A stretch of DNA of 64,000 nucleotides, from contig NZ_CP133017.1 of assembly GCF_030866765.1 (NCBI RefSeq), positions 3,950,001 through 4,014,000 on the forward strand. The letters run 5' to 3'. Position numbers and translations under genes: made by a program. The notes beneath the pieces are model-generated. The model ran no database searches and was not told where the DNA came from. It saw only the letters and a program-made list of their open reading frames with translations. Origin of the DNA: Paenibacillus silvisoli (GTDB taxonomy: Bacteria > Bacillota > Bacilli > Paenibacillales > Paenibacillaceae). Of this stretch, positions 29,135-38,473 are shown piece by piece (the stretch's first letter is position 1; each line of letters starts with the position of its first letter).

Positions 29135-29401
29135 TTATACCAGTTGAACTTCAGGCACGCAAATTTCGAACACTTCGCCATGCTGCAAAATCGTAATGTT
29201 GCGCTCCTTCTCTTTCATCACGACGCATTCCGGTTTTTGTCTCATACGTTCAATATATTGCTCCGGCACGTCGCCCGCACCGCTGACGGTGATGCCTTCG
29301 ATAATAATTTCTTCGTTTTCGGCCGGCGGCGCGTCCATGATTTGTTCGTAAATATCGGAAAACAGAGCGAAATCTTTCGTGTATACGGAAATGCATTTCA
29401 T
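29135..29401 (-). CDS. Hypothetical 89-residue cytosolic protein
   Basis: The start is taken as ATG 29401, with AAGGAT 10 bases upstream; an in-frame ATG at 29413 overlaps that site. The sequence (MKCISVYTKDFALFSDIYEQ) has a beta-alpha start, an acidic middle (PPAENEEIIIEGITVSG) and no signal peptide or membrane helix. I do not recognise a named family. It sits between nth and dynA on the same strand, with 21 bases to the dynA start, so it probably shares their transcript. Conserved placement next to dynA would be the best clue to its role. Confidence 0.75.
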   Translation of the reverse strand: MKCISVYTKDFALFSDIYEQIMDAPPAENEEIIIEGITVSGAGDVPEQYIERMRQKPECVVMKEKERNITILQHGEVFEICVPEVQLV

Positions 29402-29448
29402 TGTGAGAATCATCCTTATCCATTGAAATAGTGGTAATCGTACTTCTT

Positions 29449-30168
29449 TTACTTAGCCTTTCGGTTTGGGGCAGGTTTCATACGCTGTTTGCCTTCTTTG
29501 CAATAATCTGTCACCGGACAAACCGCGCATTTCGGGCTTTGGGCTTTGCAATGGTACCGTCCGAAGAAAATAAGGCGGTGATGCGTTTCCGTCCACAGCT
29601 CCCTCGGCACGAGCTTCATTAACTTTTTCTCGACCTCGAGCACGCTATCGTCAGCTTTGGCAAAACCTAGCCGTTTGGATACCCGCTCAACATGCGTGTC
29701 CACCGCGATGGCCGGTACGCCGAAGGCGTTGGATACGACGACATTGGCCGTCTTGCGGCCCACGCCCGGCAGTTTCGTCAGTTCTTCATGCTGGCGCGGT
29801 ACATCGCCGCCGTAATCGTCGATCAGCATGCGGCACAGCTTTTGAATAAACAGCGCTTTATTGCGATAGAGTCCGATCCGTTTAATGTCATGCTCCAGCT
29901 CATCGAGCGAAACCGCCAAGTAATCGGACGGCGTCTTATACTTGCGGAACAAGTCGGCCGTTACTTTGTTTACGGTCTCGTCGGTACACTGCGCGGACAA
30001 CAAAACAGCGATCGTAAGCTCGAACGGATTGGAGTGGTTAAGCTCGCAATGCGCATCGGGAAACATCTCCCCGACTACGCCCAAAAAATGATCCATTTTC
30101 TCTTTCGCCTTCAACCGATTCACTCCCAATTCAACCATCGTCTCAAAGTGTAGCGAAAATTGTCGCAT
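29449..30168 (-). CDS. nth: Endonuclease III
   Basis: The longest frame gives 239 residues; the family is usually about 215-220. The true start may be TTG 30114 (GGGAG 8 bases upstream) or ATG 30141, giving about 221 or 230 residues. The helix-hairpin-helix LPGVGRKTANVVVSNAFG holds the catalytic Lys, and the catalytic Asp is in VDTHVERVSKRLG. The iron-sulfur cluster ligands are C-x6-C-x2-C-x5-C in HCKAQSPKCAVCPVTDYC. The enzyme removes oxidised pyrimidines and cleaves at abasic sites. The N-terminal match begins at FLGVVGEMFPDAHCELNHSN. Confidence 0.95.
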   Translation of the reverse strand: MRQFSLHFETMVELGVNRLKAKEKMDHFLGVVGEMFPDAHCELNHSNPFELTIAVLLSAQCTDETVNKVTADLFRKYKTPSDYLAVSLDELEHDIKRIGLYRNKALFIQKLCRMLIDDYGGDVPRQHEELTKLPGVGRKTANVVVSNAFGVPAIAVDTHVERVSKRLGFAKADDSVLEVEKKLMKLVPRELWTETHHRLIFFGRYHCKAQSPKCAVCPVTDYCKEGKQRMKPAPNRKAK

Positions 30169-30226
30169 TAATCAACCGAAAATGACCGGCATGAGGCGGA
30201 ATTTCCGCGTATTTTCACAGAATTGC

Positions 30227-30260
30227 AAAAAAAATGTCCCGGCCGATTTCACCGGGACAT
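30227..30260 (-). terminator. Rho-independent terminator of the SLH-protein operon
   Basis: On the minus strand ATGTCCCGG pairs perfectly with CCGGGACAT around a nine-base loop, followed by a run of T residues (plus-strand A run 30227-30234). It lies 17 bases past the SLH-protein stop. Confidence 0.88.
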
Positions 30261-30276
30261 GCACATCGTGCTGAGC

Positions 30277-32994
30277 TTACGATTTCACGATTTCGACAAG
30301 CGCATTCTGATAGAAATAGAGCAGAATCGCATCGCCGTCTTTCAGCTGCGAGATCGCGATCGGCTGATCGCCTTGCGTAATCTTCGTCGCCGAAGTAACG
30401 GCGTACGTATTGGCCTCTGTCAGCGTCGCCCGCTTCACGGAAAGTACGCCGGACGCCGCTTCGTATTTCCAGAACTTCTTGCTGACGCCGCTGATGACCG
30501 CAATCGCCAGCTGGTCTTTGGCATCCTTCTTCACTTCCACGCGGTCGCCGGGTTGAAGCGCCGCGGCAGCCGCGGTGCCCGTTAATCCGTTCTTCGTGAC
30601 GGAATAACCTTTGTCCAGCGGGAAATTGACGACATTGCCGCTATAATCCACGACCGTTACGATATCCGGCGTAACCGCGGTCAGCTTGCCCACCGTCACT
30701 TTCACCAGCTTGAAGCCTACAGGAGTCGTTCCAACATATTGCAGATTGCCGGTTTGTCCCGTCTTGAGATTGGATAACATGATTTTCTCGCCTTGCTCAT
30801 TCAACAGATCCAGCACGTTTCCGTTCAGATCAAGAATCGAGCCGTCGCTGTTTTTCACTTTAAACCGTTTATTGATCGTATCAACCGAAGTCACTTCCAC
30901 CTGCTTCGCAGAATGTACCTGGAGGCTCGTCACCTTGTCCTGATTCGCATTGAGCAATGCCGTTGCCGTGTCGCCAACCTTTACGTCGGTGAGCGTTGCC
31001 GAGGTCTTGCCATTCATTTCGACGATAACCGGGTAATCCATCGGGAGCGTGACGACGGAGCTGTTGCTTTGCGTAATCGTCACCTGGTTCGTGTTCGCGT
31101 TGATGCTTGTTACCATGCCGCTGTACTTGTACACAAACTGAACGAGAATCGCTTTGTCGTCCGTATAGCCGACCGTCAGCTTGCGATTTTTAGTGAGCAG
31201 CGGCGCTGCTGCGCTAAGAACGATCGAGCTGCCGTTCATGTCGAATTTCGTTTTGTCGGTCAGGAATACCGATACGAGCTCGCCTGAAGCTTTTTTCAAG
31301 AACAGAGCTTTCAAGTCGCTGTCGTAGCTGAGAACGGTAGCGCCCGCAAGCATTTCTACTTTTCGGTTCACAACCTTGATGGCCGCCACCTGATCCTTAT
31401 CGTTCAACGTAATATCCATGATGTCGCCCTTAACGAGATCCGCGAGGGTCGTTCCGGTCAAGCCATCAATCGTCACTTCAGCGTTCGATGCGACGAATTT
31501 AGCTTCCAAGGAGCTTGTCGTTGATCCGGCGTTTTTCACGTATTGAATCGTTTTGAAGTCGCTGCTTGCCGAGTAAAACTCGCCCCGCACTAGCTTGGCC
31601 GATGTTTGCGTAATCGTAATCTTGGTAACGATCGAGTTTTTCACTTCGTACGATACGGCATCGCCGACGCGAAGCTGCGATAAGCCGCCGTCCAAAATTT
31701 GTCCCTGCCAGATGACGTCCGCTTGAGGAGAAACGTCGTATTTCGTTTCGCTTCCGGAAGCTGTTTCCTTCACCGTTACGGACGAAGGGTTAAGCTGCAG
31801 CGAGCTGACCGTGCCTTGACCGGTTTTGTTGACCGGCGCCGATTTCACTTTAATCGAGATCGTTTGCTGTTTGGAACGGTATGTATCGCGCGTAATTTCC
31901 ACTTCGCTGTCAACCGTAAGCGCGCTGGCAGCTATTGCGGCTCCGGAACCGTTCGTAATGGCCGTTGTGCTGGAGTAAGGAATGGCAACCGGCTCATCGC
32001 CGATCCATACCCATACTTTGCTGTCGTTCGCCACGACGCGTTCGATCGTACCGTTTAACCGCTCGACCATTTCTTCCGAATCAAGCTGTTCCACGTAAAG
32101 CGCCTTTGTTCCGTTCGCGATCACGAGCAGCTCCGTATTCGGCGTAAGCTCGGAGACGCGGGACGGCTTCTCGGAGTCGAAGCGGTATACGTAAGTGTCA
32201 GGAGAAATCGTCAGCGTCGAATCTTTGCCGGCTTGGTACCAGTGAATCGACGCATCGTCCGCGCTGCTTAGAACGCCTGTCATTTGACCGGTGTAGCTGA
32301 CCGGGAACTGGCTTTCCGCTCTGCTGAAGATCGTTGCGATCGACGCTCGGGTAATAAAGCCTTTCGGGTCGAAACGATCTGCCGTTACCCCTTTGATCAA
32401 CTGCAGGGACACAGCCTCGTTCACATAGCCCGCATAGCTTGCGCCAACCTTGCTGCCGTCGGAGAAGCTGACCTTGTCTTTCGCAAGCGCCTCCGCTTCC
32501 TGCTGTTTACCGATCGCTCTAACGATCAGCTTCGTCACCCACTCTCGGGAAGCTTTCTTCGTGCCCCAAGCCGAGCCCGGGTTCGCTTCCGCCAGCTCGA
32601 ATTCTTCCTTCTGGTCCAGCAAGCCTTCTTGAAACGCAAGGATAATATAAGGTTTGAAATAATTGCTGACTTCGAACGATGGCGGGAACACGATCGCATC
32701 GTCGACCCGTACCTCCTGCTCTTTGCCGATAAATCGGATCGCGAGGGCGATCGCCTCCTGCTGGGATACGTTGTCCGCAGGCTTGAAGGCGCCGTTATTC
32801 CCTTTAATGATGCCTTGCATAGCAAGCTTCGCGATATGCTTCTCCGCCCAATGTCCGGCAGGCACGTCACTGAAGCGCGCCGTTACCGCCGCATCGGCGT
32901 GTGCCAAGGAACCGCCAGCCGCTGAATATCCTGTCAGTACCGAAAATACCAACATTGATGAAACCACTTTAACCCATTTCTTCTGCTGCGGCAT
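30277..32994 (-). CDS. S-layer homology domain protein with beta-rich repeats
   Basis: Start at ATG 32994, with AAGGAGG upstream, gives 905 residues. A signal peptide is clear (VVSSMLVFSVLTGYSAAGGS, then LAHADA). Three SLH modules follow: FSDVPAGHWAEKHIAKLAMQ, a degenerate one around YFKPYIILAFQEGLLDQ, and VSFSDGSKVGASYAGYVNEA. These anchor proteins to pyruvylated secondary wall polymer. The remaining about 650 residues are beta-strand-rich tandem modules with frequent Thr, Ser, Val and Lys (GQGTVSSLQLNPSSVTVKET) and no recognised enzyme motif. It is third in an operon with an amidase and a GerMN lipoprotein, so it is probably a cell-wall structural or scaffold protein. Confidence 0.9.
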   Translation of the reverse strand: MPQQKKWVKVVSSMLVFSVLTGYSAAGGSLAHADAAVTARFSDVPAGHWAEKHIAKLAMQGIIKGNNGAFKPADNVSQQEAIALAIRFIGKEQEVRVDDAIVFPPSFEVSNYFKPYIILAFQEGLLDQKEEFELAEANPGSAWGTKKASREWVTKLIVRAIGKQQEAEALAKDKVSFSDGSKVGASYAGYVNEAVSLQLIKGVTADRFDPKGFITRASIATIFSRAESQFPVSYTGQMTGVLSSADDASIHWYQAGKDSTLTISPDTYVYRFDSEKPSRVSELTPNTELLVIANGTKALYVEQLDSEEMVERLNGTIERVVANDSKVWVWIGDEPVAIPYSSTTAITNGSGAAIAASALTVDSEVEITRDTYRSKQQTISIKVKSAPVNKTGQGTVSSLQLNPSSVTVKETASGSETKYDVSPQADVIWQGQILDGGLSQLRVGDAVSYEVKNSIVTKITITQTSAKLVRGEFYSASSDFKTIQYVKNAGSTTSSLEAKFVASNAEVTIDGLTGTTLADLVKGDIMDITLNDKDQVAAIKVVNRKVEMLAGATVLSYDSDLKALFLKKASGELVSVFLTDKTKFDMNGSSIVLSAAAPLLTKNRKLTVGYTDDKAILVQFVYKYSGMVTSINANTNQVTITQSNSSVVTLPMDYPVIVEMNGKTSATLTDVKVGDTATALLNANQDKVTSLQVHSAKQVEVTSVDTINKRFKVKNSDGSILDLNGNVLDLLNEQGEKIMLSNLKTGQTGNLQYVGTTPVGFKLVKVTVGKLTAVTPDIVTVVDYSGNVVNFPLDKGYSVTKNGLTGTAAAAALQPGDRVEVKKDAKDQLAIAVISGVSKKFWKYEAASGVLSVKRATLTEANTYAVTSATKITQGDQPIAISQLKDGDAILLYFYQNALVEIVKS

Positions 32995-33010
32995 AAGTGC
33001 GAGCTCCTCC

Positions 33011-33637
33011 TTAAGGTTTGTTAATGGGATGTTCCAGCTCTTCATGGCCCATTAAACTGTCGACTGCTTCACCGTCGACCAGCACATCGATCGACGCTAT
33101 GTCCGGAAGCTGGAAAAACGTTCTTGTTAGCGACTGGAGGGCCAGCATTTCTCCGGGAGCACCCAATCTTGCTTCATCCGGTATGTGGAGATCCAACGTA
33201 ACGGCCGTGCCGTCCTGCTTGGCGCTCAACAGCTGGACGCCCTTCCACAGGGAAGCTTCGCCGTTTGCGCCATCCGCTTGGATCGCCAACCATACGGCTG
33301 CGAGCTTCTGCTCCGGATCGGCGTATTCGATGTCCGACTTCTGCTCATGCAATGCCGCCATGTCGTCGTCCGTGTAATAGACGGAGATCTGCTCCTTGGT
33401 CGGCGCAGGCACATCCGCATCCGTATTCGTTTCTGCTTCCGTATTCACGCTCGTCTCCGCATCGGTTGGCTCGGTAATTTCCCCGCTGTCCTGCTCATTC
33501 GTCGAGGTATTGCCTCCTCCTTGAACCTGCTGCTCCTGCTCGAGCGGCTGTTCCTTGGCTCCGCATGCGCTTAGCGGTACGATAAGCGCTGCCGCTAGCA
33601 TAACCGACAAGATACTGGTAGTCATATGGCGTTTCAT
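33011..33637 (-). CDS. GerMN-domain lipoprotein
   Basis: ATG 33637 with AGGAG 7 bases upstream gives 208 residues. The signal ends in a lipobox, VPLSACG. A low-complexity linker rich in Glu, Thr and Asn (about residues 25-75) leads to a GerMN domain: ISVYYTDDDMAALHEQ, a middle GTAVTLDLHIPDEARLG, and a C-terminal LVDGEAVDSLMGH. GerMN modules occur in the sporulation and germination protein GerM and in related lipoproteins that bind or remodel peptidoglycan. It lies 10 bases after the amidase gene and 16 bases before the SLH-protein gene, which supports a joint role at the cell wall. Confidence 0.87.
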   Translation of the reverse strand: MKRHMTTSILSVMLAAALIVPLSACGAKEQPLEQEQQVQGGGNTSTNEQDSGEITEPTDAETSVNTEAETNTDADVPAPTKEQISVYYTDDDMAALHEQKSDIEYADPEQKLAAVWLAIQADGANGEASLWKGVQLLSAKQDGTAVTLDLHIPDEARLGAPGEMLALQSLTRTFFQLPDIASIDVLVDGEAVDSLMGHEELEHPINKP

Positions 33638-33647
33638 CGGCATTCTC

Positions 33648-35108
33648 CTAGCTTAGTTTTAAATATTCCTTGATTCCTGCTACGATTTCGGCTGCGATCT
33701 TATCCTGCTTCGCATCGTTGAAAAGCACGGAAGTATCTCCGCTGTTGGAGAGGTATCCGGCTTCAAGCAATATGGCCGGCATCGTCGTTTTTTTGATGAC
33801 TCTGAAATCGGCTTGTCTCACTTTACGGTCCTTGAAGCCCGTCCCGGCAACCAGATACCTATGGATGATATTCGCGAACGTGATGCTGTCCCCGCGTGAG
33901 TAATACGTCTCCGAACCGGAAACCGTTGCGCTTCCCGTCTTATTCGCATGGAACGAAATAAACAGGTCGGCGCCGAGCTTGTTCGCGTAATCAGCGCGGT
34001 CGTCCAGCTCGACGAACGTATCGTCGCTGCGCGTCAAGTACGGTTTAATTTTCGATTCCTTGTCCAAAAGTGCCTTCACCTTCAACGTGATCGCCAAGTT
34101 GTAATCCTTCTCCTTGCGGCCGTTCACGGCCAGCGCGCCCGGGTCATGAGCGCCATGGCCGGCATCCAGCACAACCTTGTAAATCTTCGGTCCTACCGGC
34201 GGTACGACAACTTCCGGCGGCGGACCGGTTTGCTCCAGGACGTCAATGCGGATCGACTGGCCTTCTTTGACCGTTTGTACGTTGGTCGGCGCAACCAAAT
34301 CCAGTACGACCCGCACCGTATCCGGCTTGTCCGAATAATAAGAATAACGGATTTTTTGCAGCGTCGGATGGGAATCGACGACGATTTCGCCAACCTTAGA
34401 CGAGCTGTTCGCCTGCGTGAAGCCCGGCGTGAACGAAGCGGCATTGAAATTCATATACGGCAGATCAATGACGACCCGCTCCGGGCTGTGCAGCACCTCG
34501 GTCTTCACGTCTTTGAAATCGCCTTCATAGGAAAGGTAGATACTGCCAAGACCATTATACTCGATCGAATTCAGCAATGACGAGGTGGTTGCCGGCGGAT
34601 TTACCGGCTGCTCCGAACCGTTGCCGGTGTCGGGCGTTTCGCTTCCTTCGCCGGGATTCGGCGTCGTAACCGGCGGATCCGTTACGGGACTTTCCTTATA
34701 AAGATGGACGGACCGCGTAAGCTTGTCCCAATATACACTTAAACCAAACTGCTCGCTGACAAAACGAATCGGCACCATCGTGGAGCCAACCGTAATCAGC
34801 GCAGGAGCGTCAAGCGACACTTCCTGGTCATTCACGACGGCGCTTTTATCGCCGACGGTCAGCACCATATTCGTTTCGCCGTTGGAGATTGTGACATTCG
34901 GCTTCTCCCAAGCGACATCAAAGCCAAGTCCTTCCGTTACGGTACGGATCGGAACGAGCGTCGATGCACCGACGATTTTCGGCTCTGCCGCGTTCTGGAG
35001 CAATTTCCCGTTGAGATAAAGCTTTGGAGCTTCCGCTGCTCCCACGATGCTGGGGAACAAAGAGATGAGGAGCGACAACAGCATTACAGCGGATACAAAC
35101 TTCTTCAT
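33648..35108 (-). CDS. N-acetylmuramoyl-L-alanine amidase with stalk and AMIN domains
   Basis: The protein has 486 residues with a signal peptide (VMLLSLLISLFPSIVGAAEA). Residues about 28-140 are two copper-amine-oxidase-N-like stalk repeats (STLVPIRTVTEGLGFDVAWE and STMVPIRFVSEQFGLSVYWD). A Pro/Thr/Gly linker follows, then an AMIN domain (about 180-290, LLNSIEYNGLGSIYLSYEGD). The catalytic Amidase_3 domain (about 305-486) has zinc ligands in LDAGHGAHDPGA, GRKEKDYN and SFHAN and the catalytic Glu in LLEAGYLSNSGD. It cleaves the amide between MurNAc and the stem peptide. It is first in the three-gene surface operon; GAGGTG precedes the start. Confidence 0.94.
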   Translation of the reverse strand: MKKFVSAVMLLSLLISLFPSIVGAAEAPKLYLNGKLLQNAAEPKIVGASTLVPIRTVTEGLGFDVAWEKPNVTISNGETNMVLTVGDKSAVVNDQEVSLDAPALITVGSTMVPIRFVSEQFGLSVYWDKLTRSVHLYKESPVTDPPVTTPNPGEGSETPDTGNGSEQPVNPPATTSSLLNSIEYNGLGSIYLSYEGDFKDVKTEVLHSPERVVIDLPYMNFNAASFTPGFTQANSSSKVGEIVVDSHPTLQKIRYSYYSDKPDTVRVVLDLVAPTNVQTVKEGQSIRIDVLEQTGPPPEVVVPPVGPKIYKVVLDAGHGAHDPGALAVNGRKEKDYNLAITLKVKALLDKESKIKPYLTRSDDTFVELDDRADYANKLGADLFISFHANKTGSATVSGSETYYSRGDSITFANIIHRYLVAGTGFKDRKVRQADFRVIKKTTMPAILLEAGYLSNSGDTSVLFNDAKQDKIAAEIVAGIKEYLKLS

Positions 35109-35236
35109 CTTTCACCTCGTGTTACTGTTTTTCGTCAGGAATCAAACGCAAGCATGACGTCTGCCCAGACGAATATTAGACGCAGTTTGTCAGAAAAAGT
35201 TGCGTAAGGAGGAAAAATGTAGCTAATTTTTATATG

Positions 35237-35276
35237 CAAAAAAGGCAGCCGGAGCTTTTGGGCTCTGACCGCCTTT
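35237..35276 (-). terminator. Rho-independent terminator of the epimerase gene
   Basis: On the minus strand AAAGGCGGTCAGAGC pairs with GCTCCGGCTGCCTTT (imperfect, two mismatches), followed by TTTTTTGC. It lies 15 bases past the stop codon of the epimerase gene. Confidence 0.8.
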
Positions 35277-35290
35277 CCAATTCCATGCCA

Positions 35291-36091
35291 TTATCTAGTG
35301 CTCTCTTCCAGTTCCGCCAGAAATGTTCCGAAGTGATGCCGCGGCGAATACCCAAGCTCTTCGCGCTCCGCTCTCAAATCCGATACTTGGATTTGGGGTG
35401 GCAGTTGAAAGCGATGCCGTTCAATGACGCGCTTTGCTCCCGGATATGCCTTCTCCCATACATCGATCGGCGATTGCGCGTACGCCTCGACATCAGCTGC
35501 CGTGAAACGATCGTGACGGACGATATGATAGGCTCCGAATGAAACCGGCGCCTGAACCGCGGCAGCGACAGCCTGAATGACATCCCGGCGGTCGACGCCG
35601 CCGTGGAGCAGCCGTTCCCCGTAATGCAGCAAATCACGATACGGCGTAAAATCGGAAGGACGCAGCATGACGACTTCAATGCCATGCTTGTCGTGATAAA
35701 ACTTGCACAGCTGCTCGCCCAGCTTCTTTGTGTACGCATAGAAATCCGATCCGAACACCGACATGCTCGACAGCCATACAACCCGTCGCACTTGATTGCG
35801 AACGGCGGATTGAAACATATTGAACGTCCCCGTTACGTTTAAGTCGTAGAATTCCTGCTCGGAATGCTTGCCCATATGTATGCCGTGGAAAGCAGGCGTA
35901 TGGATGATAACATCGACGCCTTCCGACGCCGTATCCAGCGATCCCGGCTCCCGCGCATCGGACAAATAGAAAGGCAGCTTGGAATCCATCGGTTTCACAT
36001 CTGCTAGTCTCAGTTGATGTCCAGCGGCCTCAAGCGCCTCTGCCGCTCCCGTTCCTACGCTCCCTGTCGCGCCAGTGATTAATACGTTCAA
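35291..36091 (-). CDS. NAD(P)-dependent epimerase/dehydratase family protein
   Basis: The protein has 266 residues and a Rossmann fold with the nucleotide motif GATGSVGTG at the N-terminus and the catalytic YxxxK in YAYTKKLGE. The upstream Ser of the triad is in VVWLSSMSVFGSD. It is an extended short-chain dehydrogenase that would act on a nucleotide sugar or a related keto compound; the sequence does not show which. Translation starts with TTG at 36091, with AAGGAGT 9 bases upstream. It stands alone between two terminators, so no pathway can be inferred from neighbours. Confidence 0.87.
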   Translation of the reverse strand: MNVLITGATGSVGTGAAEALEAAGHQLRLADVKPMDSKLPFYLSDAREPGSLDTASEGVDVIIHTPAFHGIHMGKHSEQEFYDLNVTGTFNMFQSAVRNQVRRVVWLSSMSVFGSDFYAYTKKLGEQLCKFYHDKHGIEVVMLRPSDFTPYRDLLHYGERLLHGGVDRRDVIQAVAAAVQAPVSFGAYHIVRHDRFTAADVEAYAQSPIDVWEKAYPGAKRVIERHRFQLPPQIQVSDLRAEREELGYSPRHHFGTFLAELEESTR

Positions 36092-36210
36092 CTATTCCGC
36101 ACTCCTTTGTAAGCATAGTCAGACTCCAAGACAAGTATAATCGCTGCCAGCCGTACCCGAAAAGAACTGAAATGGGGGTTAGTTGGTTACTTCCAGGATA
36201 GTGACTATGC

Positions 36211-36247
36211 CAAAAACAGCCCCGGCACATGGATGTACCGGGGCTGT
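36211..36247 (-). terminator. Rho-independent terminator of leuCD
   Basis: On the minus strand ACAGCCCCGG pairs perfectly with CCGGGGCTGT around a 12-base loop, followed by TTTTTGG. It lies 17 bases past the leuD stop codon. The space between it and the epimerase start (36092-36210) shows no gene. Confidence 0.9.
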
Positions 36248-36264
36248 CTACAATTGCGGATGGC

Positions 36265-36858
36265 TTAGAATACGACGCGGCTGGCTTCGTATGCCGAGAT
36301 TTTATCTTCATGCTGGAGCGTCAGGCCGATGTCGTCCAGACCTTGCAGCAGGAATTGGCGGCGGTGCTCGTCAAGATCGAACGAGATGCTCAGACCCGCT
36401 TCGTCCGTAATCGTTTTGTTCTCGAGATCGACGTTCAGCTTGTAGCCTTCCGTCTTCGTCGTGCGCTGGAACAGTTCCTCGACTTGCTCTTCACTCAAGC
36501 GGATCGGAAGAATGCCGTTCTTGAAGCAGTTATTGTAGAAAATGTCCGCGAAGGACGGCGCGATGACGACTTTGAAGCCATAGTCCATGATCGCCCAAGG
36601 CGCGTGCTCACGGGAAGAGCCGCAGCCGAAGTTCGCGCGGGAGATCAGTACCTCAGAGCCTTGGTAACGCGGCTGGTTAAGGCTGAACGAGTCGATGACG
36701 TTGCCTTGCTCATCCCAGCGCCATTCGAAGAATAGGAACTGGCCAAAGCCGCTGCGCTCGATCCGTTTCAAAAATTGTTTCGGGATAATTGCGTCTGTAT
36801 CTACGTTTACACGGTCAACCGGTGCGACAAGACCGTTCAGTTGTTTGAAAGCTTCCAT
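36265..36858 (-). CDS. leuD: 3-isopropylmalate dehydratase small subunit
   Basis: The protein has 197 residues, the normal LeuD length. It is the swivelling domain of the aconitase-like isomerase that converts 2-isopropylmalate to 3-isopropylmalate in leucine synthesis. Conserved parts are [18 protein letters not shown], the substrate-binding [19 protein letters not shown], and [17 protein letters not shown]. It begins 35 bases after leuC with AGGAG upstream and a terminator directly follows. The partner large subunit is the neighbouring LeuC. Confidence 0.96.
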   Translation of the reverse strand: MEAFKQLNGLVAPVDRVNVDTDAIIPKQFLKRIERSGFGQFLFFEWRWDEQGNVIDSFSLNQPRYQGSEVLISRANFGCGSSREHAPWAIMDYGFKVVIAPSFADIFYNNCFKNGILPIRLSEEQVEELFQRTTKTEGYKLNVDLENKTITDEAGLSISFDLDEHRRQFLLQGLDDIGLTLQHEDKISAYEASRVVF

Positions 36859-36893
36859 GTTCGATTACTCCTCTCGATTCTAGTGCAGGGTTA

Positions 36894-38315
36894 CTAGTTC
36901 AACACTTCGGATTTGATTTTCCAATCGCGTACGTCCGTGAATTTGCCCATGATTGCAGCAGCTGCAGCCATTGCCGGGGAAACCAGGTGCGTACGTCCGC
37001 CGCGGCCTTGACGGCCTTCGAAGTTACGGTTGGAAGTCGATGCGCAGCGTTGGCCCGGTTGAAGAACGTCCGGATTCATCGCAAGGCACATGGAGCAGCC
37101 TGCATCGCGCCATTCGAAGCCGGCTTCCGTGAAGACCTTATCCAGACCTTCCTTCTCGGCTTGCACCTTAACGCGGCCGGAACCAGGAACGACGATTGCC
37201 GTTACGCGCTCGCTCACTTTGTAGCCTTTCGCGATTTCTGCGGCAGCGCGCAGGTCTTCGATCCGTCCGTTCGTGCAAGAACCGATAAAGACATAATCGA
37301 TTTCGATCTCACTCATCGGCGTGCCTGGAGTCAGACCCATATATTCAAGCGCCTTCTCGGCAGCTTTACGCTCGTTTTCCGTAGGAAGCTCGGCAGGAAC
37401 CGGAACGTTCTTCGTAATGTCCGTACCCATGCCCGGGCTTGTGCCCCATGTAACTTGCGGGATCAACGAGTCAACATCGAATTCGAGTACGGTATCGAAT
37501 TGAGCGCCTTCGTCAGTCGCAAGCTCTTTCCAAGCCGCTACCGCACGATCGAACGCTTCGCCTTGCGGCGCGTATTCGCGGCCGCTCAGGTAGTTGAACG
37601 TCGTTTCGTCCGGAGCGATCAAACCAGCTCGCGCGCCGGCTTCGATGGACATGTTGCAAACGGTCATGCGCTCTTCCATCGACAGGCTGCGGATGGCTTC
37701 GCCCGAGAATTCCATAACGTAGCCAGTACCGAAATCGGTACCGTATTTCGCGATAACGCCAAGGATCATATCCTTCGCCGTTACGCCAGGCTTGCGGCTG
37801 CCGATGAAGCGGATCTCCATCGTCTTCGCCTTGGACTGCTGCAAGCATTGCGTTGCGAGCACGTGCTCAACCTCGGATGTGCCGATACCGAATGCGAGCG
37901 CGCCGAATGCGCCGTGCGTGGACGTGTGGCTGTCGCCGCAAACGATCGTTTTGCCCGGGTGCGTAAGGCCAAGCTCAGGGCCCATAACGTGTACGACGCC
38001 TTGGTCTAAGCTGTCGAGATCGAACAGCGTAACGCCGAAGTCTTTACAGTTCTGCGTCAGCGTGTCGATTTGCTGCTTCGAGATCGGATCCGTGATGTTG
38101 TAACGGTCTTTCGTCGGCACGTTGTGGTCCATCGTCGCGAACGTCAGATCCGGACGGCGTACTTTACGGCCCGTCATGCGAAGACCTTCAAACGCTTGCG
38201 GGGAAGTTACTTCGTGCACAAGCTGCAAATCGATATAAATAACGCTCGGTTTACCTTCTTCGGAATGAATGACGTGATTGTCCCAAATTTTTTCAAACAT
38301 CGTTCTTTTCGTCAT
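36894..38315 (-). CDS. leuC: 3-isopropylmalate dehydratase large subunit
   Basis: The protein has 473 residues. The three cysteine ligands of the 4Fe-4S cluster are in IGSCTNGR and [10 protein letters not shown]. Other aconitase motifs are [20 protein letters not shown] and [11 protein letters not shown]-like [14 protein letters not shown]. It works with LeuD. The start has AGGTG upstream. The gene stands apart from leuA and leuB, which are not in this window, and faces a LysR regulator across a 158-base region containing LysR-type palindromes, so this regulator may control it. Confidence 0.96.
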   Translation of the reverse strand: MTKRTMFEKIWDNHVIHSEEGKPSVIYIDLQLVHEVTSPQAFEGLRMTGRKVRRPDLTFATMDHNVPTKDRYNITDPISKQQIDTLTQNCKDFGVTLFDLDSLDQGVVHVMGPELGLTHPGKTIVCGDSHTSTHGAFGALAFGIGTSEVEHVLATQCLQQSKAKTMEIRFIGSRKPGVTAKDMILGVIAKYGTDFGTGYVMEFSGEAIRSLSMEERMTVCNMSIEAGARAGLIAPDETTFNYLSGREYAPQGEAFDRAVAAWKELATDEGAQFDTVLEFDVDSLIPQVTWGTSPGMGTDITKNVPVPAELPTENERKAAEKALEYMGLTPGTPMSEIEIDYVFIGSCTNGRIEDLRAAAEIAKGYKVSERVTAIVVPGSGRVKVQAEKEGLDKVFTEAGFEWRDAGCSMCLAMNPDVLQPGQRCASTSNRNFEGRQGRGGRTHLVSPAMAAAAAIMGKFTDVRDWKIKSEVLN

Positions 38316-38366
38316 TTGTATTCACCTCATAAGTTCATTTGCGCGTAGCAATAATTCGATGAAGCC

Positions 38367-38396
38367 ATCATAACATTTCTTTATTCATTGTTCTAA
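38367..38396 (-). promoter_or_regulatory. Putative leuC promoter
   Basis: On the minus strand TTAGAA (plus 38391-38396) and TATGAT (plus 38367-38372) are 18 bases apart, about 50 bases upstream of leuC. It overlaps the likely -10 of the divergent LysR gene (TATAAT, 38399-38404). Confidence 0.45.
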
Positions 38397-38432
38397 GATA
38401 TAATATCTATAACAGCAATAGGTACGGCCTAT
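38396..38432. promoter_or_regulatory. LysR-type operator palindromes between leuC and the regulator gene
   Basis: ATAGG-TACGG-CCTAT (38418-38432) is an inverted repeat that contains the T-N11-A core of LysR binding sites. AGATAT-A-ATATCT (38396-38408) is a second palindrome that directly abuts the putative leuC -35 box. Two sites with about 22-base centre spacing fit the recognition and activation site layout of LysR regulators. Confidence 0.6.
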
Positions 38433-38473
38433 GACGTTATATTTTTCCAAAATCAGGATTGGAGTGGGTTTTC

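Noticed and set aside
35210-35225. AAGGAGG followed by ATG on the plus strand downstream of the epimerase gene
   Set aside because: The ATG is followed at once by a TAG codon, so it is a chance motif.
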